Shown here: piece after piece, positions 1 through 11,266 of the stretch
How positions within the stretch are numbered: position 1 is the stretch's first letter
Layout of the letters: the number at the start of each line of letters is the position of its first letter
Origin: Artemia franciscana
Taxonomy: Eukaryota > Arthropoda > Branchiopoda > Anostraca > Artemiidae
DNA: 64,000 bases
Assembly (NCBI RefSeq): GCF_032884065.1
Contig: NC_088873.1
Location: 8,691,702-8,755,701, forward strand
Direction of reading: 5' to 3'
Program-made: the position numbers and the translations under genes
The notes under the pieces: model-generated
Seen by the model: the letters and a program-made list of their open reading frames with translations, nothing else
Databases searched by the model: none
Told to the model about the DNA's origin: nothing

Positions 1-358
1 CAATACTTCTATACTGAGAACAAACGTCAGTATAAAGACAATTCATGGCTATGTGGCCTACGAGATGGCATTTGTAGCAATGGCATGGTAAGAAGTGAAA
101 TTCATCTCCATGCAAACGTTCAAAAATTTTCTTTGGAGGATCTTTCATTTTATTTTCCAAAGTTTCTTTTGATGGGAAGTAGAGTCTGAATGTCTGGAAC
201 TTACCCATCTGTTCAGCCCTTTCACATGCTTGGAACAGATTAGCTACATCTGTTGCTTCATACACGTCCAGAATAAAATGCATGATTCCAGAGAAACTCT
301 TTGAATTTAGGTTAGTATCTAGTGAACTATTTCCTATTTCATGGCATTTGCATTCCTC
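1..358 (-). pseudogene. gag-like zinc-knuckle ORF fragment, runs off window edge
   Basis: An open frame of about 119 codons reads from 358 to the left edge with no stop. It is bounded upstream by TGA at 359-361. Near the edge, at 38-79, it encodes a CCHC zinc knuckle (CYKCHLVGHIAMNC, spacing C-x2-C-x4-H-x4-C). The region before it is basic and proline-containing. Such knuckles are typical of nucleic-acid-binding gag-like ORF1 proteins of retroelements. Stops and apparent frame changes lie upstream (359-730), and another open block in the same frame lies at 731-976, so this looks like a decayed ORF1. The rest of the protein would lie left of the window. Family assignment rests on the knuckle alone; a cellular CCHC protein is possible. 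Confidence 0.45.
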
Positions 359-730
359 TCAGCTGAGTCCTTTGACTTAACCATTACTTTTTATTCATTC
401 TAATTTGTCTTTAACTCAACAACATCATTGCTTAACTTTTCACATGTTGACAGAAAAAAGTCTTTATGGGTATCTGGCGTTTCAAGGGGCTACAGGGGGC
501 TTTTCCACAACCACCGAGTATGGTAATTGAGTAGAAGGCTGTCTTAAAGTACCATTTGGTGGCCACAAAATTTGAGCTTGTTTAATATGTTTTGTGATGC
601 TATCTAGCTTTCTACACATATGGTTTACTTTAGTTGTTATACACGTGCCAACTGCTTTGGCACACTAGGGTACTTCCTCAGGCTCATAAATGACAAATTC
701 TAGCAAAATTTTCTTATCTTTAGAACACTT

Positions 731-976
731 CTAGACACCCTTTGCTGTTTCCAGAACGTTTTCAGAATCCTTGTTAGCTGTTTTCATTGTATCATCATAT
801 CCAAAACTCTCAAAGAAAGTCCACATTATTTTCTGTGGTTCAATAATAGATTCATGGCTGAAAAACTCTACCTCTCTATTCACATAAACTTCTGTTTTTA
901 AACCACATGCTAATGATTGAGAAATATAGTTCAATAGCAGGTTCCAGAGAAGTTCAGCTTGACCAAATTCATCCAT
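731..976 (-). pseudogene. upstream fragment of the decayed gag-like ORF
   Basis: An 81-codon frame from an ATG at 974-976 to TAG at 731-733. It is in the same frame as the zinc-knuckle block at 1-358. The acidic, aromatic-rich sequence has no domain I recognise. Between the blocks, short open stretches alternate between frames and are cut by stops, as expected for a decaying single ORF. Assigning it to the same gene is inference from strand, frame and spacing. Confidence 0.3.
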
Positions 977-1440
977 TCAACTAATTAATAAGTTCAAGTC
1001 CAAACTAGTTAGATTTCATTAGCACCAATTTCTATTCAATTTTTGCTTAAATATTCACCTATGATTTACAGTCCCAAGGAAATTTGAAATAGCCAGCAAA
1101 AGAGTAATCTGCTTATCAAAATAAATCCAAAATAAAGATCCACAGGGAAATTTCACAGTTTGAGCATTGCTATATCTGAAAAAACTAAGGTCTTCATGCA
1201 ACAAAATGCTTGGGTTTCATATTTCCTAAAAGATAGGTCACAGAATGTTAGGGCTGGTGATCCTTTGCTTAAACAGTGCAGTGTTTTGAGTGTAGTTCCC
1301 TATTGTAGTTGCTTGGAACCAGTTTCAATTTGTATATTGAGTAATGATACACCACAGGAAATCCAACATAGCGCAATTGTTTGCAAATGATATAAAGCTT
1401 TATAGATGATATCTTCCTCAGGTGAACGTTTATTAATTAG
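977..1440. other. unrecognised AT-rich sequence
   Basis: I see no recognisable coding region here. A 76-codon frame at 1160-1390 has no familiar motif and was not accepted. The tandem array begins at the right end. Confidence 0.4.
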
Positions 1441-4400
1441 GGGAAATTCCCCTTTTTAAGAGTCAAAAGTGATCAGAGGGCAACTAGCTCCTCCCCTTTA
1501 CGCCCTTTTTTCTGCAAATAGGCTACATCCAATAAAAGTTCTGAGGTGGCCATTTTATTAGAAATAGTTCAAAGATCATATAATAAAAACTCCTGGGTTG
1601 ACAAAACCCCTGGGGTTGGTGGTAGGCGTTTTAAGTTATGCCCTTGGGACAAATCAATTTCTTATAGAAGGGGATACTTATATGAACTTTAGCTCATTTG
1701 ATCGGAACTTTCTAGTTCCGGAAGTTCTAGTGTACTTTTTGTTCTAGTTTACTAGTTTCGCTAGAACTCGGAAGTTCTAGTTCACTTTTTAAGAGTCAAA
1801 AGTGATTGGAGGGAAGCTCTCCCCCTGCCCTTTTTCTCCAATTGCTTTACATAAAAATTTTGAGATAGCCATTTTGTTAAAAATAGTTCAAGGGTCAGAT
1901 AACAAAACTCCAATGTGGGCACAGCCCCCCAGGGTCCAGGGGCAGGTGTTGTAAGTTATGTCCTGGGGGTATATAAGGTTCTTATGGAAGGGATGCTCGT
2001 AAAAACCTCAGAGAGGGCTAATTTGATTGGAAATTAGAAGTTCTAGTTCAATTTTTAAGAGTTAAAAGTGATTGGAAGGCAGCTGCCCCCCCCCCCTGTC
2101 CTTTCCTCCGAAATCTGTCAGATAAAAAATTTGAGATAGGCATTTGGTTAAAAATAGTTCAAAGATCAGATAACAAAAACTCCGGTGTTGACACAGCCCC
2201 CAAAGGCCCGAGGGCAGGTGTTGTAAGTTATGTGCTGGGGGCATATGTGGTTCTTATTAAAGGTATGCTTGAATGACTTAAGAGAGGGCTTATTTGATTG
2301 GAAATTGAAAGTTGTAGTTTACTTTTTAAGTGACAAAAGTGGTCAGAGGGCAGCTAGCATCCCCCACGCCCTCCCCCCCCCCCAAATGTATCAGAGAAAA
2401 TTTTGAAATAGCCATTTCGTTAAAAATAGTTCAAGGGTCCCAAAAGTGATCATCAAAGTAAAGGCCATATGGCTCCACTGTTTTTTTTATTTATATTTTG
2501 TTTCCAGAGGTACTTCATATGGAAGGATCTGTTGTATAAACCTCAAAGTGGGCTCATTCGATTAGAAATCAAGAGCTCTAGTGCGTCAAAAGTGATCATA
2601 GGGTAACAACCCTCCCCATCCACCCATGCCCTTTTTTTCCTAAATACATCCGATAAAAATTTGACATAGCTATTTTGCTAAAAATAGTTCAAAGGTCTTA
2701 AAACAATTGTCTCCAAAGTCGACACAACCCTCCAGGGCCCGGGCAGGTGTTGTAAGTTACGCAATGGGTAAAATATGGTTTTTATAGAAGGGATGTTTGT
2801 AAAAACTTCCGAGAGGGCTCTTTTGATTGGAAATTAAAAGTCCCAGTTCAGTTTTTAGAGTCAAAAGAGATCAGAGGGCAACTTGACTCCTCCCCCCCCC
2901 CCCCTCAGACCTCTTTTCCCCAATTGCATCAGATAAAAATTTGAGATAGCCATTTTGTTAAAAATAGTTCAAAGATCAGATAACATAACTCCAGTGTCGA
3001 CACAACCCCCCAGGGCCCAGGGCCCATTGTAAGTTATGCCCTGTGGGCACATAAGGTTCATATGGAAGGGATACTCATATAAACTTCAGAGATGGCTCAT
3101 TTGATTGGAAATTAAAAGTTTTTGTTCCCTTTTTAAGAGTCAAAAGTGACCAAAGGGCAGCTATTCCTTCTGCCCTATTCCCCCAAATGTATTAGATAGA
3201 AATCTTTAGACATACATTTGTTAAAAGTAGTTCAAAGGCCAAATAACAAAACCTCCAGTGACGCCACAGCCTCCCAGGGTCCGGGGGCAGGCATTGTAAG
3301 TCATGCCCTGGGAGCATATATTGTTCTTATGGAAGGGATGTTTATATAAACCCCAGAGAGTGCTCATTTTGTTGGACGTTGAAAGTTACAGTCAAAAGTC
3401 ATTGGAGGGCAGCTAGCTTCCTCCTTCCGCGCTGCTTTTCGTCAAATTCGTCAGATAAAAATTTTGAAATAGCCATTTTGTTGAAAATAATTAAAAACTT
3501 AGTTAACAAAAACTCTGGTGTCAACACAATCTCCCAGGGCTAGGGCAGGCGTTGTAAGCTATGCAGTGGGGGCAAATGTGTTTCTTATAGAAGAGATGCT
3601 TGTATATAACTCAGAGAGGGCTAATTTGTCTAGAGAATAAAAGTTCTTGCTTACTTTTTAAGAGTCAAAAGAGATCGAAGCCACTAACCCCCCACGCCTT
3701 TTTTTCCCAAATGTATGAGGTAAAAATTTTGAGATAGCGATTTTATTAAAAATAGTCAAAAGGTCAGATAATAAAAAACTTGTGTTGACACAACCCCTAG
3801 GGCCCGGAGGCAGTCGTTGAAGGTGTGCCCTTGCGCCATATGTGGCTCGTATGGAAGGGAGGTTCGTATAAACTTTAGAGAGGGCTCATTTGATTGGAAA
3901 ATGAAAGTTTTAATTCACTTTTTAAGAGTAAAAAAAGATCCAAGGGTAACTATCCTCTCCACCCCCATGTCCATTTTTCCCCAAACTCATGCAATTAAAA
4001 TTTTGAGAAAGCCATTAAAAAAAAACAGTTCAAACATCAAATAACAAAAACTACGAAGTCAACACAACCCCCCAGGGCTCGGGGGCAGGCGTTGTAAGTT
4101 ATGCCCATGGGCATATATGGTTCTTGTAGAAGGGATGCGCGTATAAACTTCAGAGAGGACTCCTTTGATTGGGAATTAAAAGTTCTTGTCCACTTTTTCA
4201 AGAGTCAAAAGAAATTGGAGGGTAACTAGCCCCTCCCCCCTCCACGCCTTTGTTCCCCAAACCCATCCGATAAAATTTTTGAGATAGCCATTCTGTTAAA
4301 AATAGATCAAACATTTGATATTAAAACTCCAGGGTCGACAAAAGCCTTGGGCCTGGAAAAAGGCGTTGTAAGTTATGCCTTGGGGGCATATATGGCTCTT

Positions 4401-5830
4401 ATAGAAGGAATGATCGTAAAAACTTCAGATAGGGCTCATTTGATTGAAAATGGAAAGTTCTAGTTCACTTTTTAAGAGTCTAAAGTGACAAAGGGCAGCT
4501 AGCCCCCCTGCCGTTTTCTCCCAAATGTATCAGATAGAAATTTTGAGATAGAGATTTGTTAAAAATAGTTAAAAGGCCAAATAACAAAAACTTCATTGAC
4601 GAAACAGCCCCCCAGGGTCCGGGGGCAGGCATTGTAAGTCATACCCTGGGGGTATATATTGTATTTATTGAAGGGACGTGTGTATAAACATCAGAGAGTG
4701 CTCATTTAATTGGAAATTGAAAGTTATAGTCAAAAGTGATTGGAGAGCAGCTAGCTTCCTCCCCCTGCGCCCCTTTTCGCCTTAATGCATTGGATAAAAA
4801 TTTGAGATAGCCATTTTGTTAAAAATAATTAAGAATTTAGATAACAAAAACTCTAGTGTAAACACAACCTTCCAGGGCCAGAGTAGGCGTTATAAGATAT
4901 GCACTGTGGGCATATACGGTTCTTATAGAAGGGATGCTCGTCTATACCTCAGAGAGGGCTAATTTGTCTTTAAAGTGAAAGTTCTTGTTTACTTTTTAAG
5001 ATTCAAAAGAGATCGAAGGGTCACTAGCCCCCCCCCCCCCTCCCCCCTATGCCCTCTTTTCCCAAATGTATCAGGTAAAAATTTTGAGATAGCTATTTTG
5101 TTAAAAATAGTTAAAAAGTCAGACAAAGAAAACCGGCGTTGACAAAACCCCCAGGGCCCGGGGCAGTCGTTGTAAGTTATGCCCTGGGGTCATATGTGGC
5201 TCCTATGGAAGGGATGCTCGTATAAGCTTCAGAAAGGGCTCATTTGATTGGAAATTAAAACTTCTAGTTCACTTTTTAAGAGTCAAAAGAGATCCAAGGG
5301 TAACTAGCTATCCCCCCCCCCCCCTCCGTTCCATTTTTCATCAGATATTAAAACTTCAGGGTCGACAAAACCCAATGGGCGCGGGGACAGGCGTTGTAAG
5401 TTAGGCCCTGGGGGCATATATGGTTCTTATAGAAGGGATGTCCGTTTAAACTTTAAATAGGGTTCATTTGATTGAAAATTGAAAGTTCTAGTTCACTTTA
5501 GAGATCAAAGGACAATTAGCCCCCCCCACGCCCTTTTTTCCTCAAACCCATCTGATAAAATTTTTTAGATAGCCCTTTTGTTCTAAATAGTTCACACATC
5601 AGATAATAAAAACTTTGGGGTTGACACAAACCCCCTGGGCCCTCGGACAAATGTTTTAGTTGTGTTTTAATGCTTAAGTTTGCTTGAAGTAGTCCAAAGA
5701 TTAGATAAAAAAACTTAAGGGTCAACATAATCGCTCTAGGGTCTTGGGGAAGGGCTGTAACTTATGTTGCGGGGTACATAAGATCTTAATAGAAGAGGTG
5801 GTCGTATAAACTCTGAAGGGGACTCAAATG
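1441..5830. repeat. tandem array, monomer about 270 bp, about 16 copies
   Basis: A landmark segment related to ctttttaagagtcaaaagtg recurs near 1452, 1781, 2050, 2319, 2579, 2848, 3128, 3390, 3651, 3917, 4191, 4466, 4728, 4990, 5269 and 5495. Each is followed by a C-rich tract, the block gagatagccattttgttaaa, a cccagggcccgggg-like block, the phrase gcaggcgttgtaagttatgc and a region like ggttcttatagaagggatg. Copies differ by substitutions and small indels, so the array is old. From about 3128 onward the copies repeat as blocks of five (see findings). After 5500 the copies degrade. Frames of 60-75 codons inside it are by-products of the repeat. Confidence 0.9.
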
Positions 5831-6440
5831 ACACACAACCTAGCATTAAATCTGACCCCCTAATGTCCTCGCATTTGCAGCGCAAATGGGGGGATAGCTC
5901 TGTATAGCCTGCTGCTTGTGAGTTGTTATCTCTTATGTAAAGTTATTTTTTTTGTAATTGATTTTTTTTTTCTGTTACTAAGTTTCAGACAATAGAAAAC
6001 GAAAGGTCATAAAGGCAATAAGGTTTTGATGTTTGATTATTATTATTATTTTTTTTTTTTTTTAGTTGTGCACTAATATTAGTGAAAACAAGGCCACCAC
6101 GATTTGGTTGTTCACGGGTAGCCCCATCCACCCACTAGCATTAAACCCAATCCTCTAATGTCCTCCCATTTGCAGCGCTGTTACTAAGTTTTAGACAATA
6201 GAAAACCAAATGTTATAAAGGCAATAAGGTTTCGATGTTTCATTTTTCAGTTGTCCACTAAGATTAGTGAAAACAGGGCCACCACGAGAAGGCTGTGCGC
6301 AGCCAGCCCCACCCTCCCCTTTATATACTGCTTATGAATGGTTATATCTTTTATAAAGTTATTGTAGTTTTTTCAATTATTATTTTTTTGTTATTAAGTT
6401 TTAGGCAAAAGAAAACTGAAGGTCATGAAGACCATAAGGC
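5831..6440. repeat. short tandem repeat, period about 200-240 bp
   Basis: The block containing ttactaagtttcagacaata, followed by gaaaac..ggtcataaaggcaataagg and then a ccactaatattagtgaaaac-like segment, occurs near 5973, 6180 and in part near 6390. It is preceded by a repeated phrase ending aatgtcctcccatttgcagc (about 5860 and 6155). A T-rich microsatellite sits at about 6036-6064. No coding potential seen. Confidence 0.75.
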
Positions 6441-7420
6441 TCTGCTGTTTTATTGGGTCTTTTTCTAAAAACTCCTGCTTCTGATCAAAAACTAAAAACT
6501 GAATTCTTCTGATCAAAATTTTTAGTTAGCCATTTTGTTCAAAATCGTCCAAATGTCAAACTGCTACGGTTTCGGGTTTGAGTTCCCCCATCGCTTGTGG
6601 AAAAGTTTGTAAGTTATACTAGCAGCTCATCGTAAATATATAAAGCTTCTATGGAAAGCGAGATCAGATAAACTTTGGAGGAAGTCCATTCGACCAGAAA
6701 ACGAAATTTATTATCCCCTTTTTAGAAGCAAAAGTGACCAAAAAGTAGCAAGCATCTTATTTAAATTTTGAAATAACCATTTTGTTCAAAATAATCCAAA
6801 ATTCAAATTACTATAACTTAGGGGGTTGAGAAATCCTCCATAGTCTCCAGGGCAAGGATTGCCACTTATGTAAGTTGCCTATTTTAGATTATAAGGCTTT
6901 TATGGAAGGAATGGTTGTATTAACTTTGTAGGGATTTAATTTGATCGGAAATTGAAACTTTTAGTTTTTTTTTAGGAGTCAAACGTGGTCAACGGGCAAC
7001 TAGCCCACGCCCACATTTGTAAAGGACGTCAGGTCAAAATTTTGACTGTCATTTTGTTCAAAGAAGTTCAAAGACCAAATAATTATGCCTCCGGGGCTGA
7101 ACTTTGCCCCGGGGAAATGGCTCTGCTATGGAACTTGCTTATTGTTACTTTGACACTTTGTTTACTTCAATACGTGGATCTAGTGATTTACCTGAAAACT
7201 TGAATTTACGGTGCAATGGCTGTAAGTTATCAAAGTTGCTTATTGATGCTTTGATACCTTGTTTACTTCGATGCTTTCTTTGCTTTGATATTGTTACTTT
7301 GACACTAGTTTTGATAATTGGATGAACATTTGATGTTGAGAAAAAAAAAGTTGGATTTTGAAATAAGAATTTTTTAAAAACTTGAAACATTTTCCAATAA
7401 AAAACGAACATGAAAATTAA
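6440..7420. repeat. degenerate copies of the 270-bp monomer
   Basis: Two diverged copies of the array monomer are recognisable, with agtgaccaaaaagtagcaag near 6728 and gtcaacgggcaactagccc near 6987. Each follows or precedes a segment like agccattttgttcaaaat. The tail (7100-7420) is an AT-rich run with internally repeated ttactttgacac. Small frames here are not convincing genes. Confidence 0.6.
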
Positions 7421-7479
7421 TTTGAAAAACCATTTCGAAAAAGATGTTTTTCAAAGGAAATTAAAGGTCATTTTAAATT

Positions 7480-8820
7480 TAAGGGAAGCAGATTCAAAAC
7501 ACCTGTTAAAATTCCAACTCAAAACGACCAGAAATTACTATAAAAGAATTAATGAAACCCAAAACGAAAAGAAATCAAATAAATAATCATAGCAAACAAA
7601 CATACAGCAAGTAATAATATAAATGAATAGATAAATCTTAAATCGAGTAATGCTTAAATTGAAACACCAAATCAAGCTTAAAACGAAAAAAAATTGGCTA
7701 TTGTAGCATAAATGAACAGAAATTGAAACCCGAAACGAACAGAAATTGAATAAACAATCAACGCAAACAAACATACATAGATAATAATATAAATGAGTAA
7801 ATAAATCTTAAAACAAGTGAAACTTAAATTTATATGCAAATTAAGCTTGAGACGAACAAAAATCACTACAAACAAGAGTTTGTGTATCACCCCCTTCTCT
7901 CACTGTAAAAGTCTAAAACCTACTGCGTCGCTGGCGCTTTACTGAAAACAAATTATATTACAAATATTTCTTTTTGTACTTGATATTGAAAATAAACATT
8001 AAAATTACGGTAAAAATTTGAACTGATGAATTTACAGCAATCAATGTCATTATGCATCAAATATTCAGTTTAATTTATTAGTTCTTTCTAAGATTGTTCA
8101 AGACGAATATAGTTGCACTACAACCAAGATTTTGAATACTGCCCCCTTCCTTAGCTGTAAAAACATAAAAAAAAGTCTACTGTGTCTTTGGCGCTTCATT
8201 AAAAACGAATCATATTACAAATATTTTCTTTTCCAGCTCCTACAGTATTGAAAATGAAAATAAAAATTACAGTGAAATAAAATCTTGAACAGATTGATCT
8301 TTCAACAATTAATATCATGATATATCAAATATTCAGTTTGTTTTTGTTTGTACTTTCCAAGACTGTTCAAGAAACATAGCCTTCAGTAAAGTGCCAATGA
8401 CACAGTAAGTTTGTGAGAGAAGGAGGCAATACCCGAACTCTTGTTTGCAGTGATTTTTGTTCATTTCAAGCTTAATATGCATATTCAATTTGATTTTCAT
8501 TTGTTTTAACATTTATTTACTCATTTATATTATTATCTATTGTATGTTTGTTTGCATTGATTGTTTATTTAATTTCTGTTCGCTTTGGGTTTCATTTATG
8601 CTTCAATATTGAAATATTTTTTGTTTCTATTAAGCTTGATTTGCATATTCAATTTAAGCATTACTCGCTTTAAGATTTATTGATTCATTTATATTATTGC
8701 TTGTTGTATGTTTTTTTGCTGATTGTTATTTAATTTCTTTTCGTTTTGGGTTCGTTTATTCTGTAATAGTAATTTGCGGTCGTTTTGAGTTTGAATTTTG
8801 ACAGGTATTTGTATCTGCTG
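7480..8820. repeat. fold-back element: inverted arms around a direct repeat
   Basis: The left arm (about 7482-7900) contains caaacaaacatacagcaagt, taatataaatgaatag and caaatcaagcttaa. The right arm (about 8370-8815) contains their reverse complements in mirrored order. Between the arms is a direct duplication of about 260 bp: tactgcgtcgctggcgcttt near 7921 and tactgtgtctttggcgcttc near 8181, each followed by a tattgaaaat..aaaattac block and a tcaaatattcagttt block. No transposase frame is visible, so it is likely non-autonomous. Confidence 0.8.
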
Positions 8821-9170
8821 ATCAAGCAGTTCGTGGTAGTGAACTGTAGTAAGGAGCGACCCGGCTAAATAGTAACCGAAACTCTAAAAAATGGAATTTC
8901 ATATCAATAGTTACATCCAAAGAATTGTATTTTAATGCTGATTTCATATATATAAGTTTCATCAAGTTTAGTCTTATCCATCAAAAGTTACGAGCCTGAG
9001 AAAATTTGCCTTATTTTAGAAAATAGGGAAAAAACCCCTAAAAGGCATACAATCTTAACGAAAATCACACCATCAGATTCAGCGTATCAGAAAACTCTAT
9101 TGTAGAAGTTTCAAGCTCATATCTACAAAAATGTGGAATTTTGCAATTTTTGCCAGAGACAGATCACGGA
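8821..9170. repeat. dispersed repeat block
   Basis: A block starting gtaaggagcgacccggctaa and ending near agacagatcacggatgcg. It follows the fold-back arm directly and leads into a degenerate 270-bp monomer. It contains no frame of useful length. From memory it resembles an abundant dispersed repeat, but I cannot verify its copy number from this window. Confidence 0.5.
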
Positions 9171-9690
9171 TGCGTTTTTATTTTATTTTTTATTTATTTA
9201 TTATTTTTTTTCCAGGGGTGATCGTATCGACTCAGTGGTCCTAGAATGTCATGAGAGGTCTCATTCTAACGAAAATTAAAAGTTCTAGTGTCCTTTTTAA
9301 GTGACCCAAAAAATTGGGGGGCACCTAGACCCCCTCCCACGCTCATTTTTTCCCCAAAGTCACCGGATCAAAATTCTGAGATAGCCATTTTATTCATCAT
9401 AGTCGAAAAACCTATTAACTATGTCTTTGGGGCCGACTTACTCCCCCACAGTCCCCGTGGGAGGGGCTGCAAGTTACAAACTTCGACTAGTGTTTACATA
9501 TAGTAATGGTTATTGGGAAGTGTACAGACGTTTTCACAGGGATTTTTTTGGTTTGGGGGAGGGAGAAGTTGAAGGGGGGTTATGTGGGAGGATCTTTCCA
9601 TGGGGGAAGAGAATTTCAATGAAAGAGGCGCTGGATTTTCTAGCATTATTAAAAAATAATGTAAATATGAAAAAAAATTTCAACTGAAAG
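9171..9690 (+). repeat. 270-bp-type monomer plus adjacent dispersed block
   Basis: The first half (about 9240-9480) has the order of the tandem-array monomer: ttaaaagttctagtg, ctttttaagtgaccc, a C-rich tract, ttctgagatagccatttta, and a ctcccccacagtccccgtgg block. The second half (9440-9690) recurs in reverse orientation at about 24000-24250, including the phrase ggaagtgtacaga. The array monomer is therefore probably derived from part of this larger dispersed element. Confidence 0.65.
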
Positions 9691-10520
9691 TAAAGAGCAG
9701 CATTAAAACTTAAAACGAACAGAAATTATTACGCATATTAGGGGTTCAGCTCCTCGTAATACCTCGCTCTTTACGCTGAAGCATTTTTAGTAATTTCAAC
9801 TATTTATTCTACGGCATTTGTGATTCAGGGGTCATTCTTAAGGAATCTGGACAAAATTTAAGCTTTAGTGTAAAGAGCGAGGTATTGACGAAGGGGTGAA
9901 CCCCCTCATATACGTAATAAAAACATACGAATATAGAAGTTCGCTACGTCAGTCAATTCATAAGTTATGTATAGTTTTTACTAATAGAAACGTTCGTAAA
10001 AAATTAAAAGTTCTAGTTGCCTTTTTAAGTAATCCAAAAATTGAAGGGCAACTAGGGCTCTTCCCCCGCTGCTTTTTTCTAAAAAAAATCTTCCGATTAA
10101 AACTATGAGAAAGCCATTTAGCCAAAAAAAAATAATATGCAAATTTAGTTTTAATTATTTATGTGCGGAGAGTCAGAATCAAAACATGTATTAATTCAAA
10201 AACGTTCAGAAATTAAATATAAAAAAAACAAGTTTTTTTTTAACTTAAAGTAAGGAGCGACATTAAAACTTAAAACGAACAGAAATTATTCCGTGTAGTA
10301 AAGGGGTTGTCCCCTCCTCAGCACCTCGCTCTTTACGCTAAAGTTTTTTTATGGTTTTAAAAAGTAGAGTTGTGACAAAGAGTCAAACTTTAGCGTAAAG
10401 AGTGAGGTGTTGAGGAGGGGACAACCCCTTTACTATACGGAATAATTTCTGTTCGTTTTAAGTTTTAATGTCGCTCCTTACTTTCAGTTAAAAAAACTTG
10501 TTTGTTTTTTTATTTAATCT
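9690..10520. repeat. fold-back repeat copy 1 with terminal hairpin
   Basis: Blocks with taaagagcagcattaaaac, a cctcgctctttacgct-like motif and cctttttaagtaatccaaaa run from 9690 to about 10200. The right end is a long hairpin: arms about 10211-10347 and 10385-10518 are nearly perfect inverted repeats (attattccgtgtagtaaagg against ctttactatacggaataatt) with a loop of about 37 bp. The same blocks recur at 23040-24290 as a composite palindrome. No long frame is present. Confidence 0.85.
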
Positions 10521-10994
10521 GAAGTTTAAAATGACCTTTACTTTTCTATAAACCTTCCTTTTCGTAAACTTTTATTTTAAATTAATATTTGAAATATCTA
10601 AATTCTGAGTGTAGACTGGGCTTTTTAGTCTGCTATTTCTGCAATTTAGGAGGGATAGATTATATTTAGTTAAACGTATTTTGAATTCTTAAAGACATTG
10701 ATAATTTATTTTGTAGTGATTCCTTTCAATTTAGTTATTATTCATCGATACAGTAGAACTCATTAAAATTTCACCAGCAAATGCCTCGTATGCGGTGCAA
10801 TAGCTGTGCTTAAGTAAAGAGCAATTTGGACACGATTTTTTTTCACCAAGACACTTTGTATCGGAGTTGTTGTAGAAACTTTTGAAGGAGCTCATTCAAT
10901 TGGAAATTTAAAATTCTAGTCCACTTTACATGCTACTTTTACAACTACTACCACTGATTTTACTTTTCGAGTTCAAGTTTTTTATTTCAACATT
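10521..10994. other. unrecognised AT-rich spacer
   Basis: No gene or clear repeat structure was recognised here, apart from a short segment near 10895-10925 that resembles the ttaaaagttctagt part of the 270-bp monomer. Confidence 0.4.
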
Positions 10995-11020
10995 CACAAA
11001 TAAATAAATAAAATACAACA

Positions 11021-11066
11021 CTTTCGCGCTGGGGTAAACCTATGAGGGTTTGTATTCGCGCGAAAG
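11021..11066. other. 3' UTR hairpin of the CR1/L2-like LINE
   Basis: The arms ctttcgcgc (11021-11029) and gcgcgaaag (11058-11066) pair perfectly. Inside, aaacc (11036-11040) pairs with ggttt (11047-11051). It lies beside the (ATTT)n tail of the minus-strand LINE. Such terminal stem-loops can be the RT recognition structure in this type of LINE; the role here is inferred. Confidence 0.6.
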
Positions 11067-11266
11067 TCCACATATCTACTTACCTATAATAACAAATCCT
11101 ATCTCTCTTACTCAGTTCTTAATCATTAATATAAATACTCTCCCTGCCCCCTTTCATTCCTCCCAACCCCACCTTACCCCCCTGCCCACCCTTGCCTCCC
11201 CAGCCCCACTCTTACCTCCCGAGCCCACCCTTTCCCCCCTAATCACCCTGCCACCCATAAAAAAAT

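Noticed and set aside
1441-5830. Tandem array as a CRISPR array
   Set aside because: Units are about 270 bp, diverged, without short identical repeats and unique spacers, and lie in a eukaryotic window.
7145-7890. Several 70-88 codon frames rich in Phe, Ile and Tyr
   Set aside because: AT-rich fold-back arm sequence translates into such strings by chance; the frames overlap one another on both strands.
8821-9170. Dispersed block as a structured non-coding RNA gene
   Set aside because: No clear hairpin, polymerase III box or terminator arrangement could be seen; repeat status is sufficient.
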